Counted from the stretch's first letter, positions 9,319 through 19,745 are shown. The stretch: 64,000 bases of DNA from Pedobacter punctiformis (GCF_027213715.1 NZ_JAPWGM010000001.1:248001-312000), one strand, 5' to 3'. A program made the numbers and translations. The notes: generated by a model from the letters alone, not told the origin.

Positions 9319-9353
9319 AAAAGTTCTGCACAACCAGGTTATGCAGAACTTTC
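9319..9353 (-). terminator. intrinsic terminator of the M1 peptidase gene
   Basis: Stem AAGTTCTGCA / TGCAGAACTT with an 11-nt loop and seven U residues on the minus strand, 17 bp after the stop codon of the peptidase gene. It lies inside the unused upstream extension of the RidA-like frame, which supports the shorter RidA start. Confidence 0.88.
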
Positions 9354-9370
9354 CTTATTGACGGACTATT

Positions 9371-11632
9371 TTATTTTTCTTTATTGAACATATAATCCTG
9401 TCCACCCTGGCTTAGTTTAAATTCTCCCTTTGCAGGATCGAATTCAATATCTACGCCTTCTTCTTCGTTCGAAAACTTATGTCCGCTAATATAGCTCATA
9501 GTCAGTGATGGCTGACCAGCGATATTGACAATTAAACTACCATTTGCTTTAGTTATAGAAATTTTTACCGGAATTTTAGCGCCTGCGTAGTTTCCTAAAT
9601 AAATATCCAGATTTGCCGGACTTGCCACTGGTTTAGCTGTACCATCTGCTACCCAGCTATTGTTGTCAGGGTTTGAGTCTGGTAAAACTTTATTAGGATC
9701 CAAAGTAACTTCTACCACTTCTTCTGTTGTTGGGTAACGAACAGTCCAGGTCGAATTTTTCATCCAAACATCAACCGGTATTTTCACGATGTCTGTTTTT
9801 CCGCTTTTCGTTTTAACCTGAAGAATAACCGGCATTGGCATTTTTTCAAGATTTAAAACTTTAATGTTGTAACTGCTTATGGCACCATCGGTTTTAACTG
9901 CTTTAACATCGGCAATAGCCTGATCCATTTTCCAATTGTTTATAAACCAGCTCCTCCAGAACCATGAAAGGTCTTCACCCGCTCCATTTTCCATAGAACG
10001 GAAAAAGTCTATTGGCGTAGGGTGCTTAAAAGCCCAGTTTTTTATGTATTGTTTAAAGGCATAATCAAAACGATCTTCTCCTAAAATCTGGTTTCTTAAA
10101 ATGTCTAATCCCCAGCCCGGTTTAGAATATAAGTTTACACCAATGTTGGCTTCGGCCATACCATCCGGCATTTGCATAATGTTATCGTACTTTGCATTAC
10201 CAATAACGGATTTACCAATTGCATTCATGTTTGCAACACGTTGTTTATACTCGCCGTTATTAAAGTTTTGTGATGAAATGCCATTAATAAAAGTATTAAA
10301 GCCTTCATCCATCCAGCCATATTTGCGTTCGTTAGATCCTACGATCATCGGGAACCAGGTATGACCAAATTCGTGATCGATAACGCCCCATGCAGAACCT
10401 TTTTTAGCTTTCCAGCCGCAAAAAACAATACCAGGATATTCCATACCACCAACAGAGGTGGCCACATTTACAGCCATTGGATATGGATATTCAAACCATT
10501 TGGTTGAATAATGCTCTATCGTTGATTTTACATATTCTACACCACGACCGTAAGCATCCATTCCATTACTTTCTACTGGATGTGCTGAAACGGCCAAAGC
10601 TTTTTTACCGCTTGGCAAATTAATACGTGCTGCATCTAAAACAAAAGCTTTTGATGATGCCCATGCTGCATCGCGTGCATTTAAGATTTTAAATTTCCAG
10701 GTTAATTTATCCTTAGCCGGACGGGATTTTGGATCTATAACTTCAGCTTCTGTACGGATATGCACTGTTGCATCGCTGTTTTTTGCTGCATTCCATCTTT
10801 GTAATTGCTCCGGAGTAAAAACTTCGGCAGGATTTAATAATTCTCCTGATCCCATAACAATATGCGTTGCAGGTGCAGTAATGGTAAAATTAATATCACC
10901 ATATTCACAATAAAACTCGCCACCGCCCCAGTAAGGTAAAGTGTTCCAGCCTATTACATCATCATACACACAAAGGCGTGGAAACCATTGTGCTATTGCA
11001 AAAATCTCTCCGTTTTTTGTTGTTAAATGGCTCGTACGGTCTGATCCTTCCTTCGGAACGATATAAGAGTAGTCCATTTTAACCGTTACAACATCTCCGT
11101 TTGGTGCCAAAGGCTGATCTAAACGAATTTGCATTCTGGTATCTTCAACCAAAGAAGTAAATTTTACTGCTCCGGCTTTTTGCGATACACTAATGTTCTG
11201 GATTTTATAACCTCCATCAAATTTTTCACCTTGTGCACCATACCTGCTGCGTGCAGGGGTTATGGCAAAACCACGTGAGGTTTCTTTAAATGTATTTTGA
11301 TCCAGTTGTAACCATAAGTAAGGTAATTTATCCGGACTGTTATTTTTATAAGTAATGGTAACTGTTCCGCTTACCATATTTTTAGTTTCGTCAAGGCTGG
11401 CGGTAATGTTATAATCTACCCTGTTTTGCCAGTATTTTGCGCCAGGCGCACCATTTGCTGAACGGAATTCGTTTCCGTTTGAAGTGTAAAATAATGGTCC
11501 GAAAGCATCTGCAGCATTATAATTGCTTACCGGAGTAGTGGGTTGCGTAGTTGCTTGTTGCGCAAATGTAGCTACGCCCATAAAAGCAAACATCAGCGAA
11601 AGTGAGGTTCGTTTGAGTAATTTTGAATTCAT
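9371..11632 (-). CDS. M1 family zinc metallopeptidase (secreted aminopeptidase-like)
   Basis: 753 residues from the ATG at 11632, which gives a clean signal peptide ([20 protein letters not shown], cut after ATFAQ); an ATG 11 codons further upstream is less likely. The zinc site [25 protein letters not shown] is split as HEFGH near residue 419 with the third ligand Glu about 23 residues later, and the substrate-binding [10 protein letters not shown] equivalent of the GAMEN motif precedes it. N-terminal beta domain before residue 300. Expected to cut N-terminal residues from peptides in the periplasm or outside. It ends at its own terminator (9319-9353). Confidence 0.92.
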   Translation of the reverse strand: MNSKLLKRTSLSLMFAFMGVATFAQQATTQPTTPVSNYNAADAFGPLFYTSNGNEFRSANGAPGAKYWQNRVDYNITASLDETKNMVSGTVTITYKNNSPDKLPYLWLQLDQNTFKETSRGFAITPARSRYGAQGEKFDGGYKIQNISVSQKAGAVKFTSLVEDTRMQIRLDQPLAPNGDVVTVKMDYSYIVPKEGSDRTSHLTTKNGEIFAIAQWFPRLCVYDDVIGWNTLPYWGGGEFYCEYGDINFTITAPATHIVMGSGELLNPAEVFTPEQLQRWNAAKNSDATVHIRTEAEVIDPKSRPAKDKLTWKFKILNARDAAWASSKAFVLDAARINLPSGKKALAVSAHPVESNGMDAYGRGVEYVKSTIEHYSTKWFEYPYPMAVNVATSVGGMEYPGIVFCGWKAKKGSAWGVIDHEFGHTWFPMIVGSNERKYGWMDEGFNTFINGISSQNFNNGEYKQRVANMNAIGKSVIGNAKYDNIMQMPDGMAEANIGVNLYSKPGWGLDILRNQILGEDRFDYAFKQYIKNWAFKHPTPIDFFRSMENGAGEDLSWFWRSWFINNWKMDQAIADVKAVKTDGAISSYNIKVLNLEKMPMPVILQVKTKSGKTDIVKIPVDVWMKNSTWTVRYPTTEEVVEVTLDPNKVLPDSNPDNNSWVADGTAKPVASPANLDIYLGNYAGAKIPVKISITKANGSLIVNIAGQPSLTMSYISGHKFSNEEEGVDIEFDPAKGEFKLSQGGQDYMFNKEK

Positions 11633-11734
11633 AATAAGGTTGTTATAGATTGTAAATATAAACAAATAAGGTTTTAGACGATGTTTATGGAAACAATGTT
11701 ACGTTAAAGTATATTTACAGTGATCTTTATAATC

Positions 11735-12475
11735 TTAATTGGCCTTAAGTTTTGGCAAATCCTGTAGTTTTCTTTCTTCAGGAGTTAATTTTTGCCAGGC
11801 AACATAGGCTCTGGAGATGTAATAGGCATACCGATAAGGTCTTTCGGCTTTAACGGCTTCAACAGATGGACGATAGATCAGTATAAAATTTTTCAAATCC
11901 TGACCTTCCAGTTTAGTCATTTCTGAGACCGTCTTTTCATTAAAATTATCATCAATTTCTTCCAGATAACGTTCTCTTTCTTCTAAATCAGCTTCTTTTC
12001 GTTGTTGTCTTTTATATTTTCCATAACCCAGATTTAGGCCCAAACCACCAACCTTATCGGTCATTTTCTTTCTTTCAAGATTACCACCGGTGCTTAATAA
12101 CGAATATTTTTCGGCCAAAGGATCTTTGATGTTAACGAGGCTTTTATTTAACCGCACGGCTTCAATGTTAACGTCGTTCAGTTTATTGCTTTTAACAGGC
12201 AGGTAAATAGTTCTGTTCAGCAGGTTTGTCAGGTATAAAGTATCTGTATGATAACCAACAAGAGAAAACTCTATAAGATCGCCAACATTTGCACTAATGG
12301 TATATTTACCTGCATTATTGGTGCTGGTCGATTTTTTATTTGTTAAGTTTTTTACCGTTACGCCAGGCAAAGAAAGTTTTTTATTCGAATAATCGAAAAT
12401 AGTACCTGTAGTTACCGTTTGAGCAAAAACACCAAGGGGCAAAGCGAGGAAAAGAAAAAGGGTTAACCTATACAT
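11735..12475 (-). CDS. secreted protein with CarboxypepD_reg-like domain
   Basis: 246 residues from the ATG at 12475; a second ATG three codons upstream is possible. Signal peptide MYRLTLFLFLALPLGVFAQ. Residues about 20-95 form a carboxypeptidase regulatory-like beta-sandwich (TGTIFDYSNKKLSLPGVTVKN, GKYTISANVGDLIEFSLVGY). The remainder is charged and helical (RKEADLEERERYLEEIDDNFN) and unrecognised. Such proteins are common, usually uncharacterised envelope proteins in Bacteroidota. Confidence 0.82.
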   Translation of the reverse strand: MYRLTLFLFLALPLGVFAQTVTTGTIFDYSNKKLSLPGVTVKNLTNKKSTSTNNAGKYTISANVGDLIEFSLVGYHTDTLYLTNLLNRTIYLPVKSNKLNDVNIEAVRLNKSLVNIKDPLAEKYSLLSTGGNLERKKMTDKVGGLGLNLGYGKYKRQQRKEADLEERERYLEEIDDNFNEKTVSEMTKLEGQDLKNFILIYRPSVEAVKAERPYRYAYYISRAYVAWQKLTPEERKLQDLPKLKAN

Positions 12476-12545
12476 AATAATCAAAAGTAATTTTGTTTAA
12501 CATCTAAAATTCGCTTTTAACAAACTTTAACATTAAACATATCGG

Positions 12546-12893
12546 CTACAGAAGTGTTTGTGTATAATTAACCTCATCAAAACTTATTAAAATTGCATGA
12601 CCGTTTTTTTCTACAACAGGACGTTTAATGGCGCTGGTATTATTTATTAAATAGGCGATAGCTAAATCCTGATTATCAATTTTAGCCTGTTCTTCTTTTG
12701 TTAATTTTTTCCAGGTTAAACCTTTACGGTTCAATACCGTTTCCCATCCAAAAACAGCACACCAGGCATTAAGTTTATCTGCAGTAATTCCCTTTTTCTT
12801 AAAGTCGTGAAATTCAAATTCGATTTTATTTTCTTTTAACCAGTCTAAAGCTTTTTTTACTGTATTACAATTCGGAATTCCGTAAACGATCAT
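12546..12893 (-). CDS. ArsC/Spx-family thioredoxin-fold protein (YffB-like)
   Basis: 115 residues. It starts MIVYGIPNCNTVKKALDWL, with the single Cys9 of the ArsC family, and has RPVVEKNGHAILISF near the C-terminus, the position of the family's RPI/V motif. The form CNTVKKA resembles YffB rather than classical arsenate reductases, so a glutathione/thiol-dependent reductase role is possible and arsenate reduction is uncertain. It is divergent from the LytS-type gene; the 174-bp gap between them carries the direct repeat at 12951-12980. Confidence 0.85.
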   Translation of the reverse strand: MIVYGIPNCNTVKKALDWLKENKIEFEFHDFKKKGITADKLNAWCAVFGWETVLNRKGLTWKKLTKEEQAKIDNQDLAIAYLINNTSAIKRPVVEKNGHAILISFDEVNYTQTLL

Positions 12894-12950
12894 ATTAATT
12901 TATTGTTTTTTAAAAACCAAAACTACGAATAAACTAACTATTTATAAATT

Positions 12951-12980
12951 CATCACATTTTTTGATGCATCCATCACATT
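12951..12980 (+). promoter_or_regulatory. 9-bp direct repeat, possible LytTR-type operator
   Basis: CATCACATT occurs at 12951-12959 and 12972-12980, separated by 12 bp, that is a 21-bp period or two helical turns. Paired direct repeats with this geometry are how LytTR-domain regulators usually bind DNA. It is about 90 bp upstream of the LytS-type gene, whose partner is a LytTR regulator. The bases themselves do not closely match the classic ACAGTT consensus, so the assignment is inference from geometry and position. Confidence 0.4.
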
Positions 12981-13067
12981 TTAATTTTTGGGTTGTGAAA
13001 GCTTTGTAGCATTGCATTGTCAAATAATTTGATATCACAATAAATTATCTGTATTAACTTAGCAACG

Positions 13068-14576
13068 ATGAAAACAAAAAGCATTAACCAGTTAGAGTTT
13101 TGGATTTCGACCACACTTTACATACTCGCCTTAATCGGTATTTGTTCGCAAACAGCCTATGGATCCGGCGATTCGTATCATTTTACCGAAAACCACATCA
13201 ACTATAGCGTACTGCAAAATTATTTCTTCCCCGAATTATTTAAAATCAGTATTCTTTACATCAGTTTTTTGCTTTTTAACTTTTGTTTTATGCCACAACT
13301 GGCCGCTAAAAACAACATCGCCTTAAATATAATACTAACGCTTTTGATTACATCTGTATCTGTAATTACCTGGATGGTTGCAAACACCTATTCGCAGGCC
13401 TACAGATTAATTCAATATGATAATTTAAGCGATGCCTATGAACGTTTTTTTGGGGAGGCATTTACGTATATATTCTTTCTCTATTTCCTGTTTAATGTTT
13501 ATGCATACTTTAATGAAAAAGGACCGGAACTTTTAAATAAAATACGTTTTCTTAAAAATCAGCATGAAAACATTGTTCAGGAAATTTTTACCGCAACCCG
13601 GATATGGTTAATTTCTTTAATGGTTTTTGGTGCCGTTTTATCTATTACTTACGACTACGAAATCTTTATTTTCTGGCTTGTTGCCCCTCCTGCAAATATT
13701 ATTCTGGGTTTTTATTCCATTTATTTTACCATACCAATGCTCAGAAAAAACTTTAAAGGTTTTGGACGGTATTTTTGGGGCAACGTTGGCTTGTCAACCA
13801 TCATTGTGCTACTTCTTTTATTATTGCTTGCTGCGTTTATGCGGGGCGGAGACACGATTCCGGTAACATTAATTTTAACTGCGATAAGCTTAATCTGTAT
13901 TACCACACCACTGGCATGGTACATTTACAAGCATAAATTTGAAAAGCTAACCGAGCTTCAAATGCTTAAAACCGAATTGGGTAAATCTGATGCAAATTTA
14001 AATTTCCTTAAATCACAGATTAACCCTCATTTCCTGTTCAATGCTTTAAACACCCTGTTTGGTACCGCTTTACAGGAAAATGCCGAAAGAACCGGAGAAG
14101 GCATTCAAAAGCTAGGTGATATGATGAGGTTTATGCTTCAGGAAAACATGCAGGATAAAATTGCCTTAACCCGCGAACTGGATTATTTAAACAATTATAT
14201 CGATTTACAAAAACTGCGTACATCACGTTCAGCTGATATTAGAATTGATACCCAAATTGAAGAGCAATTGAACAACCTGCATATTACACCAATGCTGTTA
14301 ATCCCTTTTGTAGAAAATGCTTTTAAACATGGAATTAGTCTTCAGCAGCCCTCATACATTAAAATTACCTTGCAAACCAAAGAAAGTACGCTTTACTTTG
14401 ACATCAGCAACAGCATTTATATTAAGGCCGATAACGATCCTGAAAAGTTAAAAAGCGGTATTGGCTTAGAAAACGTAAAACAAAGACTTGCCTTGCTGTA
14501 CATGGGGAAACATGAATTAATTATCCGTGAAACTGCCAAAGAATTTTTTGTTCACTTAACTTTACAGCTGGATTAA
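13068..14576 (+). CDS. LytS-type sensor histidine kinase
   Basis: 502 residues. The N-terminal half is a polytopic membrane region with about six or seven hydrophobic helices. The kinase core carries FLKSQINPHFLFNALNTLF (around residues 315-333), the His_kinase motif of the LytS/YehU type with the phosphorylated His in NPHFLFN, then LLIPFVENAFKHGI (N-box) and SGIGLENVKQRL (G-box) of the ATPase domain. It should phosphorylate the LytTR regulator encoded 30 bp downstream. The input signal is unknown. A TAACTTAG box ends 5 nt before the ATG, with TTTG at 13028-13031. Confidence 0.93.
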   Translation: MKTKSINQLEFWISTTLYILALIGICSQTAYGSGDSYHFTENHINYSVLQNYFFPELFKISILYISFLLFNFCFMPQLAAKNNIALNIILTLLITSVSVITWMVANTYSQAYRLIQYDNLSDAYERFFGEAFTYIFFLYFLFNVYAYFNEKGPELLNKIRFLKNQHENIVQEIFTATRIWLISLMVFGAVLSITYDYEIFIFWLVAPPANIILGFYSIYFTIPMLRKNFKGFGRYFWGNVGLSTIIVLLLLLLLAAFMRGGDTIPVTLILTAISLICITTPLAWYIYKHKFEKLTELQMLKTELGKSDANLNFLKSQINPHFLFNALNTLFGTALQENAERTGEGIQKLGDMMRFMLQENMQDKIALTRELDYLNNYIDLQKLRTSRSADIRIDTQIEEQLNNLHITPMLLIPFVENAFKHGISLQQPSYIKITLQTKESTLYFDISNSIYIKADNDPEKLKSGIGLENVKQRLALLYMGKHELIIRETAKEFFVHLTLQLD

Positions 14577-14606
14577 TATAAATTACCTGTTTATTTAAAT
14601 AATTAA

Positions 14607-15287
14607 ATGATTGCCATAGCTGTAGATGATGAACCAATTGCGCTCGATATTATAAAATCGCATGCCTCAAAAGTGCCTTTTATTGAATTGAATGCTACTT
14701 TTAATGATGCCTTTGAAGCCATAAATTATCTACAGCAAAACAAAGTGGATTTAATTTTTCTGGACATCAAAATGCCTGATATTAGTGGTATAGACTTTTT
14801 AAAGAGTTTAAATAATCCGCCAATGGTTATTTTTACAACCGCATATACCGAACATGCCGTACAAAGTTTTGAGCTGGATGCTATTGATTATTTATTGAAA
14901 CCTTTTGCACTTTCGCGTTTTTTAAAAGCCTGCAACAAGGCTCAGGAACTTTTTAACCTCCGCCATCAAAAACAGGAAATTAAACCGGAGCACATTTTTA
15001 TAAAAGATGGCTACGAACAAATTAAGGTACAACTTGGAGAAATCCTGTTCATTGAGGCTTCAGGTAATTATACTCAGATACAACTTATTGATAAACTTTT
15101 AAGTTCCAGAATTACCATTAATGATTTGGCAGATTTATTACCGAAAGAGGATTTTATCCGCTGCCACAGGGCTTTTATCGTTTCCAGAAGTAAAATCAGC
15201 AAATTCGACAGGAGCCAAATCTGGGTTGGTGATAAAAATATTCCCATCGGTTCTACCTATACCAACGTTCTAAAAGCGCTTTCTTAA
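14607..15287 (+). CDS. LytTR-family response regulator
   Basis: 226 residues. Receiver domain 1-120 with the acidic pair DDE at 7-9, the phosphoacceptor Asp in LIFLDIKMPDISG (near residue 54) and Lys in LLKPFALSRF. LytTR DNA-binding domain about 125-226, with IKDGYEQIKVQLGEILFIEA, NYTQI, FIRCHRAFIVS and IPIGSTY. The gene follows its presumed kinase by 30 bp. The direct repeat at 12951-12980 could be its own target, giving autoregulation. Confidence 0.94.
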   Translation: MIAIAVDDEPIALDIIKSHASKVPFIELNATFNDAFEAINYLQQNKVDLIFLDIKMPDISGIDFLKSLNNPPMVIFTTAYTEHAVQSFELDAIDYLLKPFALSRFLKACNKAQELFNLRHQKQEIKPEHIFIKDGYEQIKVQLGEILFIEASGNYTQIQLIDKLLSSRITINDLADLLPKEDFIRCHRAFIVSRSKISKFDRSQIWVGDKNIPIGSTYTNVLKALS

Positions 15288-15409
15288 GTTTTATTTCTTT
15301 TATTCATTTTATTATTAATTGAATTTATATTAATTCTCCTACTATATTTACCAATTAATTAACTTTAGGTAAAGCTAAGCGTACCATTTACAGAATTAAC
15401 ATTTAAAAA

Positions 15410-18400
15410 ATGTTTAAACTTTCTTTCAAACAGCAGGTTTTAACCGGCTTTACAGTATCCCTGATATTTGTATTTATTTCGGCTCTTAGTTCGTATTTAA
15501 GTATACACTCCTTAAAAAATAATTCTGAGTGGGTAGATCATTCCGAAGAAATTATTCATTTGGCACAAAGAGCTGAAATTGAATTACTTAATGCAGAAAC
15601 GAGTTTGCGTGGTTTTCTCATCAGCAAACAGGAAAAGCACTACATTGCTTATACAAAAAGTATCAATCAGATTATTCCTTACATTTCTCAGCTCAAAAAA
15701 CTAGCAGCAGATAACCCCGAGCAATTAAAAAAAATAGATAGTCTTGAGTCGCATGCCAACCTTAAGATTGATAATATGAAGCAAATTATGCTTCGTTTAA
15801 ATGCTAAAAACCTGGATCAGGCTACACTGCTGAATTTTATAGATAAAGGCGAAGCACAAAAAATAGAGTTTTTAAAGATAAATGAGCATTTTATAAATAA
15901 CGAGTTAACCCTTTTAAAAGCTCGTAAAATATCTACAAAAGACAACAGCAACCAAACCATCTTTATTGTACTGGTTAGTTCACTAATTATTTTTTGTTTG
16001 ATTTTATTTTTATTGAGGTACATCCGGGTAACCTTTAACAGGCAAAAGGAAACGGAAGACGAAATTACCAAAACCAATAAGGAGCTGGCAGAAATTTCGC
16101 AGGAGAACGAGAACAATAACTGGCTTTTAAGTGGTGCAGCAGAGATTAATGAAGCCATGACCGGTCAGCAGGAACTGGAAGAGCTTTCTGAAAACATCAT
16201 CTCTAAAATTAGCAACTATATTAATGCAACCATTGGCGCCATTTTTCTCGTTGATGAACGCAAGCAACAATTATACTTAGCGGGATCTTACGCTTATAAA
16301 AAAGGAAAGAAAGTTATTTATTTTGGTGAAGGTTTAGTTGGCCAGGTGGCAACAGAGCAAACAGCAAAGCTGATTACAGATATTCCGAAAGATTATATAA
16401 AAGTAAACTCGGGGCTTGGGGAAACTGCTCCAAACTACATTTTTTTAGTTCCGATTATTTATGAAGGTAAAACTATTGCCGTAGCCGAACTGGGTTTTAT
16501 CAATCAACCAGAAGAGAAAAAGATTGATTTGATTAGCAACATGTCCAGAAACATTGGTATTGCAATAAACAGCGCTATTGCCCATGTACAATTAAGACAG
16601 CTTTACGAGCAAACGCAACAGCAAACTGAAGAATTGGCCAGCCAGCAGGAAGAATTGCGCACAACAAACGAAGAATTAGTACATAAAACCGAAGCACTGC
16701 AGGCCTCAGAAGAAGAGTTAAGGGTGCAACAGGAAGAATTGCAACAAGCCAATTCGGAACTGGAAGAAAAAGCGCAGCAACTTGAAGAACGTAATGCCTC
16801 TATCAATCAGGCAAAAGAGGCCATTAGTTTAAAGGCTGAAGAACTGGAAATGAGCAGCAAGTATAAGTCAGAGTTTTTGGCAAATATGAGTCATGAGTTG
16901 CGTACCCCATTAAACAGTATTTTAATTTTAGCAAGAATTTTAAAAGAAAACCGTCCTGAAAATTTAAATGAAGAGCAGGTTAAATATGCGGGTGTAATTC
17001 ATAATGCAGGAAGCGATTTACTTAACCTGATTAATGACATTTTAGATTTATCAAAAATAGAGTCGGGCAATATCGATTTACTGATTGAAAACATCCATCC
17101 TAATGAATTAAAACAAAACCTGGATTCCCTTTTCGCTGAAATTGCCAATCAGAAACACATTAATTTCGAAGTAAAACTCAAAGATAATTTACCCGATATT
17201 TTTATTTCCGATCAGGGTAGATTAGAGCAGATCATAAAAAATCTTTTATCAAATGCCTTTAAATTTACACCTAAACAAGGAACAGTAACCGTAGAAATTG
17301 GTATTGGAGAGCAAACTCAGATTAAATCAAGAAGAGAATTAAAAGAAAGCACAGAAAAACCTATTTATTTTAGTGTTAAAGATACTGGCATTGGCATTGC
17401 AGCTGATAAATTGAATGTAATTTTTGAAGCCTTTCAACAGGAAGACGGTTCAACCAGCAGGAAATATGGAGGTACTGGCTTAGGTTTATCCATCAGTAAG
17501 GAACTTGCCAATATTTTAGGTGGTGAAATTCAGGTAGAAAGTCAAACTGAGATGGGCAGTACATTTACCCTTTTTCTGCCTCAAAACTTAAAACAAGTCG
17601 AAGAGCCGGAACATAAAATCATAGAAAAACCGATAATTCCGGCGCAGGAAGATCAAAAGATTTCCCTTGAATTTATTCCAACCAGACAGGAAAATGGCAA
17701 AACAAGGCTTTTAATTGTAGAAGATGATGAGGTTTTTGCCGATGTACTAAAAGATTACGCCATTGAAAAAGGTTTTTCTCCAATACTGGCTCATAGCGGT
17801 GATGAAGGTTTGGATATGGCCATAAAAGAACTACCAGATGCCATTGTTTTGGATGTTATGCTGCCGGTGATGGATGGCTGGACAATTCTAAAAAAATTAA
17901 AGTCTAATCCTGCAACTAAGCACATTCCTGTACACATGATGTCTGCAGGAAACGAAAAAGCAGCAAAGGCACAGCAGGAAGGTGCAATAGGTTTCTTAAA
18001 AAAACCAGTCGAAAAAGACAAATTGGATCAGGCTTTTGAACTTTTAAGTCACCATGAGTACACCTTCAACAATGTTTTAATTATTGAAGATCAAATTTTA
18101 CAAAGCAATACTTTAACAGAGCAACTGATCCAAAAAGGCGCTAAAGTTTGTCAGGCTTATACCGGCAAAGAGGCTTTGGAAATATTAGAAGAACAGGTAT
18201 TTGATTGTATTATTCTGGATTTAAAATTACCTGACATTTCGGGCTTTGATTTACTGGATCAGATAAAAGCTAAACCTGCATTAAAGCACATTCCTGTAAT
18301 TATTAATACCGCCATGGAGCTCGATAAAGAAAAAATGGCCCACATTATGAAATATACAGAGGCTATGGTGCTTAAAACCAGCAAATCCAACGACAGGCTT

Positions 18401-18889
18401 TTAGATGAAGTAAGCTTGTTTATGAATAAGCTGCAAAATCAGTCGCCACAAACAACTCCGGGGGCTTATGGCAATACATCAGGCAATAAAAAACACGCTT
18501 CTACACTTGAAAAAGCACTTAAAAATAAAACCATCTTAATTACAGATGATGATATGCGCAACATCTTTGCTTTATCAAGTGCCTTACAGGTTTACGATAT
18601 CAAAATTATTATTGCCAATAATGGCCGCGAAGCATTAAACCAGCTGAGCGAAAACCCGCAAACAGATTTGGTGTTGATGGATATTATGATGCCCGAAATG
18701 GATGGTTACGAAGCCATGCGACAAATCAGGCTGAATAAGGCAACCAATAAACTGCCAATTATTGCACTTACTGCTAAAGCAATGAAAAACGACCGGGAGA
18801 AATGTATTGAGGCTGGGGCCAATGATTACATTTCAAAACCTGTTGATGTTGACAAGTTACTATCTATGTTAAGAGTTTGGTTAAGTTAG
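15410..18889 (+). CDS. hybrid sensor histidine kinase: CHASE3, GAF, HisKA, HATPase, three receivers
   Basis: 1159 residues. Two transmembrane helices (about 10-30 and 184-206) flank a CHASE3-like periplasmic domain (AEIELLNAETSLRGFLISKQ). A GAF domain (about 245-393) and a long Glu/Gln-rich coiled coil (about 395-480) follow. The kinase has the H-box MSHELRTPLNS (His near 492) and the ATPase boxes NLLSNAFKFT, DTGIGI and GGTGLGLSI. Three receivers start near residues 765 (LLIVEDDEVFADV), 888 (VLIIEDQILQSN) and 1042 (ILITDDDMRNIFALSSAL), each with an acceptor Asp; the third has the cleanest motif (VLMDIMMPEMDG). This layout matches Bacteroidota proteins that sense membrane or stress cues and pass phosphate within the protein. 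No output domain is present. It is followed 2 bp later by the CheR gene. Confidence 0.94.
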   Translation: MFKLSFKQQVLTGFTVSLIFVFISALSSYLSIHSLKNNSEWVDHSEEIIHLAQRAEIELLNAETSLRGFLISKQEKHYIAYTKSINQIIPYISQLKKLAADNPEQLKKIDSLESHANLKIDNMKQIMLRLNAKNLDQATLLNFIDKGEAQKIEFLKINEHFINNELTLLKARKISTKDNSNQTIFIVLVSSLIIFCLILFLLRYIRVTFNRQKETEDEITKTNKELAEISQENENNNWLLSGAAEINEAMTGQQELEELSENIISKISNYINATIGAIFLVDERKQQLYLAGSYAYKKGKKVIYFGEGLVGQVATEQTAKLITDIPKDYIKVNSGLGETAPNYIFLVPIIYEGKTIAVAELGFINQPEEKKIDLISNMSRNIGIAINSAIAHVQLRQLYEQTQQQTEELASQQEELRTTNEELVHKTEALQASEEELRVQQEELQQANSELEEKAQQLEERNASINQAKEAISLKAEELEMSSKYKSEFLANMSHELRTPLNSILILARILKENRPENLNEEQVKYAGVIHNAGSDLLNLINDILDLSKIESGNIDLLIENIHPNELKQNLDSLFAEIANQKHINFEVKLKDNLPDIFISDQGRLEQIIKNLLSNAFKFTPKQGTVTVEIGIGEQTQIKSRRELKESTEKPIYFSVKDTGIGIAADKLNVIFEAFQQEDGSTSRKYGGTGLGLSISKELANILGGEIQVESQTEMGSTFTLFLPQNLKQVEEPEHKIIEKPIIPAQEDQKISLEFIPTRQENGKTRLLIVEDDEVFADVLKDYAIEKGFSPILAHSGDEGLDMAIKELPDAIVLDVMLPVMDGWTILKKLKSNPATKHIPVHMMSAGNEKAAKAQQEGAIGFLKKPVEKDKLDQAFELLSHHEYTFNNVLIIEDQILQSNTLTEQLIQKGAKVCQAYTGKEALEILEEQVFDCIILDLKLPDISGFDLLDQIKAKPALKHIPVIINTAMELDKEKMAHIMKYTEAMVLKTSKSNDRLLDEVSLFMNKLQNQSPQTTPGAYGNTSGNKKHASTLEKALKNKTILITDDDMRNIFALSSALQVYDIKIIIANNGREALNQLSENPQTDLVLMDIMMPEMDGYEAMRQIRLNKATNKLPIIALTAKAMKNDREKCIEAGANDYISKPVDVDKLLSMLRVWLS

Positions 18890-18891
18890 GC

Positions 18892-19728
18892 ATGAAAAAT
18901 CCTTTACAACCTGCAATAGAAATTTCGACAGCCGAGTTACATACCTTAATCAATTTAATTAAGAATGTACACGGTTTCGACTTTGGAAATTATTCTGTTG
19001 CCTCTTTAAAAAGAAGAGTTAGCCGGATCATGAGTTTACAAAAGCTGAGTTTTTTTGAACTTTGTAACTTGCTGACAAACGACCATGCTTATTTTGAACA
19101 TTTTTTAGAAGAGATTACAGTTAATGTGACCGAAATGTTTCGAGATCCTTTATTTTACAAATCGTTAAAAGATCAGGTTATTCCCTATTTAAGGTCGTAT
19201 CCGCATATTAAAGTATGGAATGCAGGTTGTTCTACCGGAGAAGAACTATATTCTTTTGCCATATTATTTGCCGAGCAGGGTTTGTATGACCGTTGTTTTT
19301 TTTATGGAACCGATATAAATTCGGAGGTTTTAACCCATGCTAAAGAAGGCATTTATGATTTGCAAAAAATGAAGCTCTACTCAGAAAATTACAGGGCTAT
19401 AGGAAACAACAACTCTCTTGCCACGTATTACACCGCTAAATACGATGCAGCATCTATAATTCGCTCATTAAAAAAAAATGTACTATTTTCCAGCCATAAT
19501 CTGGTTTCCGATGGACCATTTAATGAATTTCAGATTGTATCTTGCCGTAACGTATTAATTTATTTTAACGTAGAACTTCAATATAAAGTCATTCAGTTAT
19601 TTTATGACAGTCTTGCAAATTTTGGTTTTTTATGCCTAGGTGCTAAAGAAACCATCAGAAATGCAGAACTTGCACAAAAGTTTAAACTAATTGATAAGAA
19701 AAATAACATTTATCAAAAAATTGGTTAA
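18892..19728 (+). CDS. cheR: CheR-type protein-glutamate methyltransferase
   Basis: 278 residues from the ATG at 18892, 2 bp after the hybrid kinase stop; an overlapping TTG start at 18877 is possible but less likely. A CheR N-terminal helical domain (about 5-75, with VASLKRRVSRIMSLQKLSFF) precedes the SAM-binding domain with VWNAGCSTGEELYSFAI, YGTDINSEVL and QIVSCRNVLIYF. CheR enzymes methylate glutamates of chemoreceptors, but no chemoreceptor, CheA, CheW or CheB gene is visible in the window. In hybrid-kinase clusters of this kind the substrate is often a signalling protein with a Glu/Gln-rich coiled coil such as the one upstream; this is inference. Confidence 0.92.
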   Translation: MKNPLQPAIEISTAELHTLINLIKNVHGFDFGNYSVASLKRRVSRIMSLQKLSFFELCNLLTNDHAYFEHFLEEITVNVTEMFRDPLFYKSLKDQVIPYLRSYPHIKVWNAGCSTGEELYSFAILFAEQGLYDRCFFYGTDINSEVLTHAKEGIYDLQKMKLYSENYRAIGNNNSLATYYTAKYDAASIIRSLKKNVLFSSHNLVSDGPFNEFQIVSCRNVLIYFNVELQYKVIQLFYDSLANFGFLCLGAKETIRNAELAQKFKLIDKKNNIYQKIG

Positions 19729-19745
19729 CCTCTTAACTAAAAAGT

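Noticed and set aside
9250..9333. Longer start for the RidA-like protein
   Set aside because: The extension runs through the M1 peptidase terminator hairpin and is not family-like.
13028..13062. Full promoter for the LytS gene with TTTG at 13028 and TAACTTAG at 13055
   Set aside because: Not listed as a separate feature: the spacing of 23 bp is long and the box has one mismatch; an alternative with TTTG at 13003 and TAATTTG at 13025 is equally possible.
16603..16806. Ser/Cys-rich minus-strand frame
   Set aside because: Antisense shadow of the Gln/Glu-rich coiled coil of the hybrid kinase; low-complexity composition follows from the GAA/CAG codons.
18877..18891. TTG start for CheR overlapping the hybrid kinase
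   Set aside because: An ATG at 18892, 2 bp after the kinase stop, gives a normal CheR start; the extra MVKLG is not needed.
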